Shown here: one piece after another, positions 1 to 8,267 of the stretch
How the letters are laid out: the number at the start of each line of letters is the position of its first letter
Numbering within the stretch: position 1 is the stretch's first letter
Virus record (IMG/VR): IMGVR_UViG_3300037234_000278
Span: 1 to 43,107 of that record
Reading direction: 5' to 3' (one strand)
Length of the DNA stretch: 43,107 nucleotides
Source of the DNA: a virus
The notes under the pieces: model-generated
Databases searched by the model: none
Told to the model about the DNA's origin: nothing
Seen by the model: the letters and a program-made list of their open reading frames with translations, nothing else
Position numbers and translations under genes: made by a program

Positions 1-817
1 TGTTACTTACATGGTTCGTGTAGTTGTCTGGAACTGTCTGAAGTCGTTCACATTCAATCGGGGTTAGTTTGCGAACTAGATATTCCCCGTCTATGAACTC
101 CAGTACCTGCTGCATTCTAGACTTAGACACATACTGCTGCCAGTTTGCACCTTTGTAATAGTTTGCGTCTAGGCAGTGACTCTTATCTCTATCGACAAAT
201 ACACACTGTCCCTGCCGTTTGTAGAAATATTCGCGTGGGGTCGTTCTGCCGATTGATGCAATTATAGCATTTGCTTTCCCTCTGTCAACTCTTACACCTT
301 CTCCCTGCACTATTGACTCAAGTAGAATCCCTTTGTCCGCAGGTTGGGCTGCATTTGGAATGTTGGTCCAGTAATACCGATCCCGATTCTGGCCCGATAC
401 TAGATTGGAGTTAATCCTAATCGGCTTCACACCCAAATACTCACTGATAATGTCTTGGAACTCTTGTTTCATTCGGACATTTTCCAGTAGGAAATATTTA
501 GGTTTCAGCTCATCCTTAAGTCTAACAAACTCAAAGAACAAAGCAGATCTAGGGTCATCAAAAGCTAACTGTTTCCCAGCAAAGCTGAACCCTTGGCAGG
601 GAGACCCGCCTAGCAGAATGTCGATACCGTTAGGGAAGTCAGAGGCTTTGACACCCCTAACGTCACCTAACTGAATAGTGTCTGGGTAGTTTGCATCGTT
701 TACAATTGTTGCATATTTGTCAATCTCTGACGAATACCTCTCGGTTACTTTAATACCGACTTTGTCGAGAGCTAACCACGCACAACCCATACCGTTAAAT
801 GTGCTTAGTGCCTTCAT
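1..817 (-). CDS. C5 cytosine DNA methyltransferase (partial, C-terminus beyond window)
   Basis: This gene transfers methyl groups from S-adenosylmethionine to cytosine C5 and probably protects phage DNA from host restriction. I translated it from the ATG at 817, which overlaps the exonuclease stop in an ATGA. About 272 residues are visible. They include a motif I-like start (LSTFNGMGCA), the catalytic loop GGSPCQGFSFAGK with the nucleophile Cys, the ENV motif (LLENVRMK), the QNRDRYYW motif and RKLTPIECERLQ. The final motif (GNGWTV-like) would lie left of position 1, so the gene is cut by the window edge rather than broken. No cognate restriction enzyme is seen nearby, as expected for an orphan phage methylase. 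Family certain, target sequence unknown. Confidence 0.93.
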   Translation of the reverse strand, partial: MKALSTFNGMGCAWLALDKVGIKVTERYSSEIDKYATIVNDANYPDTIQLGDVRGVKASDFPNGIDILLGGSPCQGFSFAGKQLAFDDPRSALFFEFVRLKDELKPKYFLLENVRMKQEFQDIISEYLGVKPIRINSNLVSGQNRDRYYWTNIPNAAQPADKGILLESIVQGEGVRVDRGKANAIIASIGRTTPREYFYKRQGQCVFVDRDKSHCLDANYYKGANWQQYVSKSRMQQVLEFIDGEYLVRKLTPIECERLQTVPDNYTNHVSN

Positions 818-2088
818 TCCGTCTCCATAGTTTCAAAGAATCCCAGTCTCAAATCATTACGTCGAGCTGCTTCAGCTAACTCAGCTAATTCTTCTAGATC
901 CAATGGTTCAACACCATACTTCTCCATTTCATACTCCTTGGTTCCCACCTTCATTGTCTCCAATGCTTTCAGGCTACTATCCCTGACAGTGGAGGGCATA
1001 CAAGCCAGGTTCATCATAATGTAGTTCTTCTCGTAAGAATTGTAAAGCTGATTTTCCATGAGCCACTTATGTGCTCCAGCTAATCCGCCTTCAGCAGCTA
1101 GTAGATTCTCCACCCACTTAACCGTGTTCTTACCGCCCTTGACTATCGAGCAGTCTTCTACAGTCCAAGACACCCCACCTAAACGCTTCTCTTTATCCTT
1201 GAAGGTTACAGTAATAGGTGAAAGATTGTCCGAAGTATCGCCACCGACTAGTTTACATAGGAAGTGAAGGATTTCTAATTCCTTAGTCTTCTCCACCCAT
1301 TGCATGGTTCTAGCGTCAAATACTTTAGTGAAAGTCCCACGGAGCATTTCCTGATGTAGGTCATGGTCTGAGGTGATAATCACATTGTTCGAGGCAGGAC
1401 TTTGAGCGTTCCACACGTTAGCAATGTCGTCAAACTCAGCCCAATCTGCTTTAACACAGGCTAGCCCGAAAGTGTTGGCTAAATTGTACGTTAACTTCTC
1501 AGCGTGGATCTTAAAGTCCTTCTTAGTTGTCATGTACTTCTTCTCCCAATCACTAGCTCGACCACCCTTGTACTTAATCAGCTTGTTCAGTTCTGGCCAT
1601 TCAGGGCAGTCATAAACAGATAGGAAGATGTCGGGGTTTGCCTCAACCATCGAGGAAGGCGTCTCACCTAGGTCAAAGAACACCCACTTCTCCAGATCAG
1701 AGATGTTCAGTGCTTCCCTGAGGGCTTTACTTGGGGACTTCTTAACCCACATCTCTTTCTCTTCGTCGAAGTAAATGTGGAACCAATTGCCGTCTCCAGT
1801 AACAACCCACTCACGCTTTGATTTGCTTCGGTAGTAGCTGTACTGAGTCTTGATATGTGACTCAAGGAAGAAGTTACTTCTCCACTCACGGGAATCAATA
1901 CCAAGTACGATCTCCGTGTGGCTTCCATGAAACCGTTGTGTCAGGTAGTATAATTTCTTATACAGATTGATAGCGAAGCATTTCAGCTCCAAATCGGAAG
2001 GATTTATTACATCCTTCTCCTTCATTGCGTGCCATGCTTGATACCAAAGTACCGACATGTCTATTATGAATCTTTGGGGGGCTAACAT
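814..2088 (-). CDS. 5'-3' exonuclease / flap endonuclease (PIN-FEN family)
   Basis: This 424-residue protein resembles T4 RNase H and T5 exonuclease, which remove RNA primers and flaps during replication. The acidic metal ligands are visible in order: D10 (FIIDMS), D65 (LGIDSREWR), the AEFDDIA motif at 217-223, TSDHDL at 239-244 and GDTSDN at 283-288, which begins the helix-hairpin-helix DNA-binding region. It is longer than T4 RNase H (about 305 residues) because of an insertion around residues 90-180 and a C-terminal extension. The start overlaps the upstream gene by 7 nt and the stop overlaps the methyltransferase start (ATGA), so it is translationally coupled on both sides. Confidence 0.9.
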   Translation of the reverse strand: MLAPQRFIIDMSVLWYQAWHAMKEKDVINPSDLELKCFAINLYKKLYYLTQRFHGSHTEIVLGIDSREWRSNFFLESHIKTQYSYYRSKSKREWVVTGDGNWFHIYFDEEKEMWVKKSPSKALREALNISDLEKWVFFDLGETPSSMVEANPDIFLSVYDCPEWPELNKLIKYKGGRASDWEKKYMTTKKDFKIHAEKLTYNLANTFGLACVKADWAEFDDIANVWNAQSPASNNVIITSDHDLHQEMLRGTFTKVFDARTMQWVEKTKELEILHFLCKLVGGDTSDNLSPITVTFKDKEKRLGGVSWTVEDCSIVKGGKNTVKWVENLLAAEGGLAGAHKWLMENQLYNSYEKNYIMMNLACMPSTVRDSSLKALETMKVGTKEYEMEKYGVEPLDLEELAELAEAARRNDLRLGFFETMETE

Positions 2089-2855
2089 ATATCACCACAC
2101 ATGCAGAAGTCATGGGCACATACAGGGCAAGCTACCTGAGATATGCGTTCTTCCTCGTCTCTCTTACGTAAGGATAGTTCTAATCGAGCCAAAGCATTCC
2201 ATGCAAGATGAGCTGAGTGCATCAATTCAGATTCGCTATCTAGTCGCTCTCCCTGAACCTCGGACATATAGTGGCGGAACATTGCGTCCGTGTATCTAGC
2301 TTCCCCATTCTCTACGGATACCCATCCATTGTCTGTGTACTTGTCAGCACCGAAGGTTCCAACTCTAGCCACTTCAGTTAATGCGCGAGAAAACCCGCCC
2401 ATAATTAGGCCCATACGAGGCTTGCCTTGATCTGACTTGGCTCCAGGTTCGTGGGGGTCATAGTCCGCCAACATTACAGTTTCACCGAATGTTACTTCGT
2501 CTGTAGCTAATACTCCCTCGTAGACAGTGCTCTCTAGGCAGAACTCCTCTAGTGCAGCTTCAATCGTTTCAATTGGTGCAGGTGTTTCCTCTTCGACTAG
2601 CATTTCTTCGATAGTTACATGCTTTTCGTAGTCGTAGTGTTTCGCCCTTACCATACCGTCAATATCGTCAATAGCACAATGGCGGTACTCAGAGTTTTCC
2701 CAGAACTTATACTCCTGTACTGTACAGTAAGCTAGCCCTTCAAATTGCATCCACACATCCTCCGAGTGATCTACTCCGATTATCCGACCCCGCCCGTACT
2801 TAGGGTGCTGCACTGTCTTACCCAGATGCGGGTAGTTTTCGTAATCTATTTCCAT
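2082..2855 (-). CDS. Fusion: Tudor/CarD-like N-terminus + dATP/dGTP diphosphohydrolase-type domain + Cys-rich tail
   Basis: The 257-residue protein has three visible parts. Residues 17-29 (HPKYGRGRIIGVD) look like a small beta-barrel of the CarD/Tudor type. Residues of about 136-240 (starting near KSDQGKPRMGL, with ARVGTFGADKYTDNGW and HAAH-like SAHLAWNALARLEL) match the phage domain annotated as the N-terminal domain of dATP/dGTP diphosphohydrolase. The last 15 residues hold five Cys and a His (CPVCAHDFCMCGDIC), a possible zinc site. The middle is acidic and low complexity. A role in trimming the dNTP pool is inferred from family and from its place directly upstream of the exonuclease. I recall the family assignment from memory and have not checked it by search. 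Confidence 0.75.
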   Translation of the reverse strand: MEIDYENYPHLGKTVQHPKYGRGRIIGVDHSEDVWMQFEGLAYCTVQEYKFWENSEYRHCAIDDIDGMVRAKHYDYEKHVTIEEMLVEEETPAPIETIEAALEEFCLESTVYEGVLATDEVTFGETVMLADYDPHEPGAKSDQGKPRMGLIMGGFSRALTEVARVGTFGADKYTDNGWVSVENGEARYTDAMFRHYMSEVQGERLDSESELMHSAHLAWNALARLELSLRKRDEEERISQVACPVCAHDFCMCGDIC

Positions 2856-2906
2856 TGTAAGTTCCTTGTCAGTTTGATTTTAAATTTAAACTTGATTAAA
2901 TAGAGA

Positions 2907-2934
2907 AGCCCTCCCCGCGTTACAAGGGAGAGCT
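2907..2934 (-). terminator. Intergenic hairpin, possible terminator or attenuator
   Basis: On the minus strand AGCTCTCCC pairs with GGGAGGGCT (9 bp, one G-U) around a 10-nt loop. It lies between the candidate DNA-binding protein and the nucleotide-hydrolase fusion gene. What follows is only weakly U-rich, so it may attenuate transcription or protect mRNA ends rather than fully terminate. Confidence 0.45.
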
Positions 2935-2941
2935 GATTTAT

Positions 2942-3676
2942 CTACATTCCTGCGAAGCCACCTGTAGCCTTTGGAGGTCCTGGAGGCACTTCTTCCTTGG
3001 CAGTCTCAGCCGATGCTGGGATGTCTTCAGGAGTGTCAACTATAGGCTCTTGAGCCTTTTGGTCGGTTGGGGTATCCGAACCTACTGGTCCTTCATCAAT
3101 CACTTTAGGGAACTTTTTGTGATAGAAAACACGCTCGTTCTCATCTTTCACGTTCTTGCCATCAGCACCCTTAACCGTTTTACCGTCTGGGCCTTTCAAG
3201 TTGTCTAATGCGATATTGAATTCAACCTTCAACACTTTGTCGCCATTGGCCAAGCGTTGTAGTACACGATTTAGAATCTTGTAATCTGGGTCAACGTCAA
3301 CGTAGTACTGACCATCCCCACATGCTGGAAGCAATGAGTCAAGATCAAAACCAGCGTCTACCAAGTTGGATAGTAAGTCACCTGAGATACCAGACTTTCC
3401 TAATTCCACACTAGCTGATTCGATGTCCATACATTTTGGAGACATGGAGTTTAGAATCTTCAATGGGCGTTTCTTCTCTACTAAAAGCTCAAACACTTCA
3501 TCATGTTCTTGAGGCCATGAGATAGGAAGGAATTCCATCAAAGCGTAATGGTAGTGAGGGGCGGTGTTGCCACGCTTGATCTGAATGGACGTCAATTTGC
3601 CTGTAACTTCTTTACAGACTGGGAATTTCAAACCTTTTGAATTACTGTTCTTTTTTGCTTGTTGGTTGTATGACAT
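2942..3676 (-). CDS. Hypothetical protein, candidate ssDNA-binding/replication accessory protein
   Basis: I do not recognise the family. The protein is 244 residues if it starts at the second ATG (3676), which has AAAAGG at a normal distance; the first ATG at 3682 sits directly on that site. The N-terminal two thirds look globular. They are followed by a Gly/Lys repeat (KGPDGKTV then KGADGKNV) and a long disordered acidic and Pro-rich tail ending GGFAGM. A globular domain with an acidic tail, in an operon between a phosphoesterase and an exonuclease, resembles phage ssDNA-binding proteins. That role is inference only. Confidence 0.8.
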   Translation of the reverse strand: MSYNQQAKKNSNSKGLKFPVCKEVTGKLTSIQIKRGNTAPHYHYALMEFLPISWPQEHDEVFELLVEKKRPLKILNSMSPKCMDIESASVELGKSGISGDLLSNLVDAGFDLDSLLPACGDGQYYVDVDPDYKILNRVLQRLANGDKVLKVEFNIALDNLKGPDGKTVKGADGKNVKDENERVFYHKKFPKVIDEGPVGSDTPTDQKAQEPIVDTPEDIPASAETAKEEVPPGPPKATGGFAGM

Positions 3677-3741
3677 AGTCATCCTTTTGCTCTATGAGCT
3701 GTCTTGCCCGACATTGGGCGTTGTTTGTTGTTTGTTTCCTG

Positions 3742-3984
3742 CTACTCAGCAAGGTCTTCAAGTTTCTTCATCTCTTTCGCCAGGGCGTACAGATTTAAAT
3801 CGTTCTTGAACAGGTGTCCACTTATGAACAACATTAGAAATGAGTGCCAGTAGCCCAGTACTGGAGCCGCAAACACTGCAACCATTGTATAGTTCCACGC
3901 CCACATTACGAGTAACGGGATTAGGAAGAGTGCGCACGTTGCACTTATAATGTATTTCCATTCAGCTTTCTTTAATTTTGTCAT
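3742..3984 (-). CDS. Small two-helix membrane protein
   Basis: The protein is 80 residues, with two hydrophobic segments (about residues 12-30, IISATCALFLIPLLVMWAW, and 33-55) and a charged C-terminal helix (ALAKEMKKLEDLAE). It starts at an ATG preceded by AAGGAC. It lies just downstream of the phosphoesterase, separated by 15 nt. Two membrane helices and a charged tail would fit a holin, an inner-membrane host-takeover protein or a superinfection-exclusion protein. Nothing in the sequence decides between these. Confidence 0.75.
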   Translation of the reverse strand: MTKLKKAEWKYIISATCALFLIPLLVMWAWNYTMVAVFAAPVLGYWHSFLMLFISGHLFKNDLNLYALAKEMKKLEDLAE

Positions 3985-3999
3985 CTCTGTCCTTTTTTT

Positions 4000-5277
4000 T
4001 TATATCGACACTATCTCAAGTATCGTTCGTTTTTCTACAGTCTTACTAACTGATTTAGCGTTGTAAGCCTCTAGTTCTGCTTCAATTGGGTAGCCCTCGT
4101 TGTTTGCTGTTTGTAAATCTATTAAGATCGGCATAACAAAGTCCTCACCAATGACCAGAATGTTTTGTCCTGCTTTACCAGCAAGGTTTAGTTTCTTAGC
4201 TGCATAAGCGTTTGACCCCACCAATGAAGAACCCCGACTAACAAAGTCGCCATTCATAGTAGTGTGGATGTGTCCGCAAAGAGCGTAGTCAACAATCTCC
4301 CCACTCTCCAAAGCTATTCGACCTACAGTAGCTTGAGTAGCCTTCTGTTGATTGGATTGCCCTGCAAAGTCGTGGGATAAATGCAGATTCATTGACCATG
4401 TTTTTTCATCGTCACCTATCTGAATTATTGTCTCGACTGTATTATAGCTAATAAAATTAATGTTGTCAACCCCAGCCATCAATCTTTTTAACATTGCTAC
4501 GATTGTGAAGTCATAGTTGTTAGAAAGTACCTCATCGCTGAATGCCATCTCTTGATCTGCACGGCCTTCATTACCTAATACAGACACCACTTCCACCTTC
4601 TGGAATGTGTGAGCAATATCGAGTAACATGTGCTTGTAGAGATCGACAGCCAGTACGGTAGCCTTAGCTCGGTTAGTTGACTGACTTAGTAGTTCATCCA
4701 GTCGTCTATCTGAGTTAAGCAAATCGCCCGTAAAAGCCACCAACACCTTCACGACACCTTGGGCTAGTAAGACTCGGGTTGCTTCAGCTATGAACTTCTT
4801 CAGTCTCTTAGCTGCAATCTTAAAGTCGAACTTATTCCCAGGCATGTCTACCAACTCATTGAGGTGGTTGTCAGTAACTTGGATAACTCCGATACGTTTA
4901 CCATCCCCTACGGCTAGAGGAGAGAACTCGTAAGAAGAGATTACGGAAGCATGTTTGTCCAGCATTTCCACAATCTTCGATCCGTACTCACTAACAGCAT
5001 TAGTATATCTGGCTTGGCCTCGGTAGCCCTTGTTCTTGATGCGCTCCATATCCCGCGACTTCTGCAGTGAGTCAGCGATAGAAATGTTACAGCTTATTAA
5101 GTCGGCATCATGCAGCAGGTTTGGGGCTTTAATGCCGCGTTTGATCGCCTCACTACGGTATCTCTTCATAGTAGCTGGTTTAACCTGCATGATGTCGGCG
5201 GCTAGGAAGAGGTTCCCCTTCTCCTTAGCCAGTACTTCCATCGCTTCTTCTAGTTTATCGTCTTTGAATAATTTCAA
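4000..5277 (-). CDS. Calcineurin-like metallophosphoesterase with N-terminal HTH
   Basis: A two-metal phosphoesterase of the SbcD/Mre11-like superfamily. I choose a TTG start at 5277 because a strong AGGAGG lies 7 nt upstream, inside the stop of the HNH gene; the ATG at 5319 would need a long overlap with that gene and lacks a good site. This gives 425 residues. Residues of about 15-50 look like a helix-turn-helix (LAADIMQVKPATMKRYRSEA). The metal motifs follow: TDNH (D136, H138), GDLL (about 184), GNEG (about 235, where GNH is usual), LHLSHD and CGHIH. It may act as a DNA or RNA nuclease or phosphatase in replication; the substrate is unknown. Confidence 0.85.
   Translation of the reverse strand: MKLFKDDKLEEAMEVLAKEKGNLFLAADIMQVKPATMKRYRSEAIKRGIKAPNLLHDADLISCNISIADSLQKSRDMERIKNKGYRGQARYTNAVSEYGSKIVEMLDKHASVISSYEFSPLAVGDGKRIGVIQVTDNHLNELVDMPGNKFDFKIAAKRLKKFIAEATRVLLAQGVVKVLVAFTGDLLNSDRRLDELLSQSTNRAKATVLAVDLYKHMLLDIAHTFQKVEVVSVLGNEGRADQEMAFSDEVLSNNYDFTIVAMLKRLMAGVDNINFISYNTVETIIQIGDDEKTWSMNLHLSHDFAGQSNQQKATQATVGRIALESGEIVDYALCGHIHTTMNGDFVSRGSSLVGSNAYAAKKLNLAGKAGQNILVIGEDFVMPILIDLQTANNEGYPIEAELEAYNAKSVSKTVEKRTILEIVSI
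4441..4469 (-). promoter_or_regulatory. Consensus sigma-70 promoter inside the phosphoesterase gene
   Basis: On the minus strand TTGACA (4469-4464), exactly 17 bp, then TATAAT (4446-4441): a perfect match to both boxes. It lies within coding sequence and points to the genes downstream (membrane protein, candidate DNA-binding protein, hydrolase fusion, exonuclease, methyltransferase). Activity is not shown by sequence alone. Confidence 0.6.
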
Positions 5278-5285
5278 AATTCCTC

Positions 5286-5882
5286 CTATTTCGCATCCAC
5301 CACATCCAAATACTTCCATCTATGCTCCCCAGCGATACCCATTCCCGACCCCATGTTAGCTTCACAAGCTTTCATAAGTGTAAATCGCGGAATCGTATAA
5401 AACTTAGAGGCTTCACGGATTGAAGGAAAGGATCGAATTCGTTCCCATTTCTCGGTGTAGGCTACTACAGCCCGATAGTGATTACGTGTTCCAGAATACT
5501 TCATTAATTGGGACTGGACGTCCACATACTTGGCGTCGGCCCAGTAGAGATTTCCAAAGAAGCAGTTGTTACCATCGCCGTCACGATGAATCGCTACTGG
5601 GGTTTGGTGGTCATCTGGAGGAAGACCATTATAGATCCGGCAGACGATATTATGGAGCTTGAATGTTTCATATCCCCCGCTTTCAACTTCCAGACTAACT
5701 GTTTTGGTTTTAATATCTGTGTCACAGACTCCGATAGGTACTTCCCGTACTTTACCAGTCCCCATGAAATCGACATTAAATACCTGCCCTTGCTCCGTAA
5801 CCCAGTATCTATGCGTGATACCGAGCGATGTTTCTTGAATATTGGAGGAGAACATTGGGTGAAGTGGTCTTAGTTTTCTCAT
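5286..5882 (-). CDS. HNH homing-type endonuclease with C-terminal NUMOD-like DNA-binding motif
   Basis: A 198-residue site-specific DNA endonuclease of the HNH_3 type. The catalytic core AIHRDGDGNN...GNLYWAD is at residues 97-116, with H99, N105/N106 and N111. The C-terminal segment RSFPSIREASKFYTIPRFTL (about 152-171) resembles the NUMOD1 helix-turn-helix used by homing enzymes. It stands free between DNA polymerase and phosphoesterase with its own promoter at 5926-5954, and its stop codon forms part of the next gene's ribosome site. Free-standing HNH genes often insert beside polymerase genes. Whether it still homes is unknown. Confidence 0.85.
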   Translation of the reverse strand: MRKLRPLHPMFSSNIQETSLGITHRYWVTEQGQVFNVDFMGTGKVREVPIGVCDTDIKTKTVSLEVESGGYETFKLHNIVCRIYNGLPPDDHQTPVAIHRDGDGNNCFFGNLYWADAKYVDVQSQLMKYSGTRNHYRAVVAYTEKWERIRSFPSIREASKFYTIPRFTLMKACEANMGSGMGIAGEHRWKYLDVVDAK

Positions 5883-5925
5883 AGGTGGTTGCTTCCTTAT
5901 TTAGTTTAAGTTGTCTTCTGTCTCT

Positions 5926-5954
5926 AATGTAACCCCTCGGCTACCAATTGTCAA
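5926..5954 (-). promoter_or_regulatory. Leftward sigma-70 promoter for HNH/phosphoesterase genes
   Basis: Minus strand TTGACA (5954-5949), 17 bp, TACATT (5931-5926), located between the polymerase stop and the HNH start. The bases after the -10 (TTAGAGACAGAA) resemble those after the promoter at 9926-9954. Confidence 0.7.
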
Positions 5955-5967
5955 GACTTATTTATGT

Positions 5968-8109
5968 TTAACTGAAAATAGTTTCCAAAAGTGTCTGTAA
6001 CTCCTCATCCTTACTAGGCATTGGCTCCAAATACTGTTTCAATTGATGGTAGTATTTGTGTCCTTTACCTTCCACCCAAGTGTGATCGTGGTCATGGATG
6101 TCGATGTCTAACCTAATGTCCAGCTCCGCACCGATAACCGTCCGTACAGCCTCTAACATACAGTCAGCCATTATCCCCCTGACCTCACTTACATCTTCAT
6201 CTTTGGCCACCCCATATAGCGCATCATGTAACGGGGCGATCAAGCGGATGGCCTTTGCGTGACATAGATCAACAGCCTCGCGCATAATTACCGCACCTGT
6301 TCCCTGAGTCGGAGTATTCTTCACAGAGAGAGCGTTATCGTTATCCCCTAGAATAGCCCAGCCGTCCCATAGAGTGAGAACCTTCTCAGTCTTATACTTC
6401 AGCCACAATTCGTCCAACCATTGCCAGTAGCGCGGATAGGTCATCTTATGGAGGTTAATTAGTCTCTTAGCTTCCATAGGTGTGATTACCTCACCCATAT
6501 CTGCTGTAAGTTTAATAGCTAGGTTCTCAAAGCCCATTCCGTACTGAAGTCCTAGAGTTGTTGACTTGAATAGCCCACGTTGTCTCTTAGCCTCCTCATA
6601 CATCTCCTCCATTCCCTCGGGAACTGGCTTATCACCCTTTACAATTGATGGATCTGCCTCTTCAGGCACGGCTCCTGCTTTCTTAGCAAAGTAGAGGTAC
6701 GGATCACCTGACCTGTATGCTGCAACCATATTCGGATCGTTGGCTAATACCGCAGCGATCGCGAACTCTTGAGACGCATAGTCAATGGCAATAATCGTCT
6801 CACCCTTCTTAGGTACAATCAGGCAGCGAAGCCAAGAACTCATCGCTAAAATGAAGCGGGAAGCCTTGGGAGCATTCCTGCTCGTCTGTGTGCCGTATAA
6901 TCCAAGGAAGGTTCTAACCCTATCATCCGAACCAACAGAGTCAAAGAAGTCAGCCTTACCCTCATCAGGCTCCTTAAACCACCTGAGCTGATTTATGGAC
7001 TTAGTGGCCTGTTTGTATGCTGCAATCTCTGGAATGCCCTCATACTTATCTAAAGTCTTCTCAGCGCGACTTAGCTTGTCTGTGGGAAGTTTGGTGTCCT
7101 TATTTATGGTTCTGGGCCACTTATCGTACACGTCATCACCAAGTGATTGGATGAAGGTCACAAAGGCATCGTACTTATTAACCCACTCTCCCTGCAGATT
7201 CTTACCCTTAGGTCGATCCTTAACAAAGAACGGATAGCTCTCGTCAACCAGCGTCTGAATGATAGTCTCTCGGACATGTGCGAAGTTCAGTCTAAGATTC
7301 CAAGCAGCCTGACGATTAAGTGGGCATCCTTCCTGCTCCATCTTAGCACCTGAGGCCATGAATCTACCACGCTTATACATGGCTCGGAGTAATTCCTCTT
7401 TGGACATCTTGGTCAACCGAAGCAACATGTGCCATTGCTTAATAAACACATTGGGCAGAGGCATAACATCTGACGTGCAATAATCCGTGATCTGAATCTT
7501 ATCATTGGGTCCGAAGTGTTCAGGGGCTGAAATAATCAGATCCCGCATCTTAGTCTTATGTGTGGTGTCAATGCAAATTTCCAAATGCAGAGCTACACAG
7601 TCAGCCATTCCCATTCCAACTGCCGTGTTATCCTTACCCTTATTCAGAGCCTTTACAAAATGTTTAGGTGTTGAATAATGGATTCGCCCGTGCTTTGGGT
7701 AAGCTCCGTACTCACATTCATTGTTGTTGTATGTTAGTTGGCGATGTTCAGCATAGATGTCAATCCAGTTGTATTCGTGGGGGTCTAAGTACAGTGCCAG
7801 CATTGATCTAGCTTCAGCAGTAGCGGCGTATGCAAATAGAACTACGTCATCCCACTGCTCCAGATACCCTACAAGTTCGCTTTCCTGCTGATTGCGGTGT
7901 AACCAGAATTCCCTTACCTCTCCGTTATGGTCGAGGGTTGAACAGCAAACTAGATTGAGCATAGGCTCGTTGGAACTGTTGTACTCAAAGTCTAGGAAGA
8001 TGAAGGGCTTACCCACTATCTCACTCACTTCCCCTAGGGCTTCCAGGTCTGGGATTTTGTTCTTGAATTGTTGTTTTAGTTCTTCTGGGGTCTTCACACC
8101 TCCTCCCAT
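5968..8109 (-). CDS. Family A DNA polymerase with 3'-5' exonuclease domain
   Basis: The replicative polymerase, 713 residues. The exonuclease domain (about residues 30-230) shows DFE at 40-42 and the Exo III pattern YCTSD at 210-214. The polymerase domain shows TQTSR near 407-411, motif A (IDYASQEFA, catalytic D443), motif B (KSTTLGLQYG, K515 and Y523) and motif C (LHDA, H628 and catalytic D629). Motif C ends in Ala where Glu is usual in Pol I. The ATG at 8109 has AAGGTG 4 nt upstream. An in-frame GTG at 8097, overlapping the upstream stop in GTGA behind GGAGG, is an alternative start. No separate clamp or primase gene was recognised. Confidence 0.93.
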   Translation of the reverse strand: MGGGVKTPEELKQQFKNKIPDLEALGEVSEIVGKPFIFLDFEYNSSNEPMLNLVCCSTLDHNGEVREFWLHRNQQESELVGYLEQWDDVVLFAYAATAEARSMLALYLDPHEYNWIDIYAEHRQLTYNNNECEYGAYPKHGRIHYSTPKHFVKALNKGKDNTAVGMGMADCVALHLEICIDTTHKTKMRDLIISAPEHFGPNDKIQITDYCTSDVMPLPNVFIKQWHMLLRLTKMSKEELLRAMYKRGRFMASGAKMEQEGCPLNRQAAWNLRLNFAHVRETIIQTLVDESYPFFVKDRPKGKNLQGEWVNKYDAFVTFIQSLGDDVYDKWPRTINKDTKLPTDKLSRAEKTLDKYEGIPEIAAYKQATKSINQLRWFKEPDEGKADFFDSVGSDDRVRTFLGLYGTQTSRNAPKASRFILAMSSWLRCLIVPKKGETIIAIDYASQEFAIAAVLANDPNMVAAYRSGDPYLYFAKKAGAVPEEADPSIVKGDKPVPEGMEEMYEEAKRQRGLFKSTTLGLQYGMGFENLAIKLTADMGEVITPMEAKRLINLHKMTYPRYWQWLDELWLKYKTEKVLTLWDGWAILGDNDNALSVKNTPTQGTGAVIMREAVDLCHAKAIRLIAPLHDALYGVAKDEDVSEVRGIMADCMLEAVRTVIGAELDIRLDIDIHDHDHTWVEGKGHKYYHQLKQYLEPMPSKDEELQTLLETIFS

Positions 8110-8267
8110 GTGTCACCTTCCTTCATCAGACGTATCTTTGGTGTCGGCTGTCCCGATATACACCACGATTGCGCTAGGGCTGTAACTATCCCGTAGTTAT
8201 TAACCACCACCTGAGCACCGCAAGCCGGGGTGTTCTCAAATCCGTGTTCACCTTTGGTTATTTTCAA
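8094..8267 (-). CDS. Hypothetical 57-residue protein (TTG start)
   Basis: Translated directly from the sequence; I do not recognise it. It starts at TTG 8267, which overlaps the stop of the 29-residue gene (TTGA) and has a G-rich site (GGGGGTGGG) just upstream. It ends inside the polymerase start region with a 16-nt overlap. The product begins MKITKGEHGFENTP and ends MKEGDTWEEV, with three Cys/Trp-rich turns. The open frame without stops and tight coupling on both sides argue that it is real. Confidence 0.6.
   Translation of the reverse strand: MKITKGEHGFENTPACGAQVVVNNYGIVTALAQSWCISGQPTPKIRLMKEGDTWEEV

Noticed and set aside
2082-2855. Evidence of a 2-aminoadenine (Z) genome
   Set aside because: A hydrolase-type domain alone is common in phages. 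PurZ and an HD-type dATPase were not found in the window, so I only mention it as a testable possibility.
3706-3719. Near-palindrome GCCCGACATTGGGC, with a similar one at 42973-42986
   Set aside because: Both are in leaders of minus-strand genes, but they lie on opposite strands with respect to base pairing and have a short stem with a weak pair. The similarity may be chance.
3758-3961. Alternative 67-codon frame overlapping the small membrane protein at 3742-3984
   Set aside because: The 80-residue frame has the better ribosome site and clear membrane helices. The other is a shadow.
6174-6184. Match to the CCCCCTGAC motif inside the polymerase gene
   Set aside because: A single match with different flanks in coding sequence, consistent with chance.
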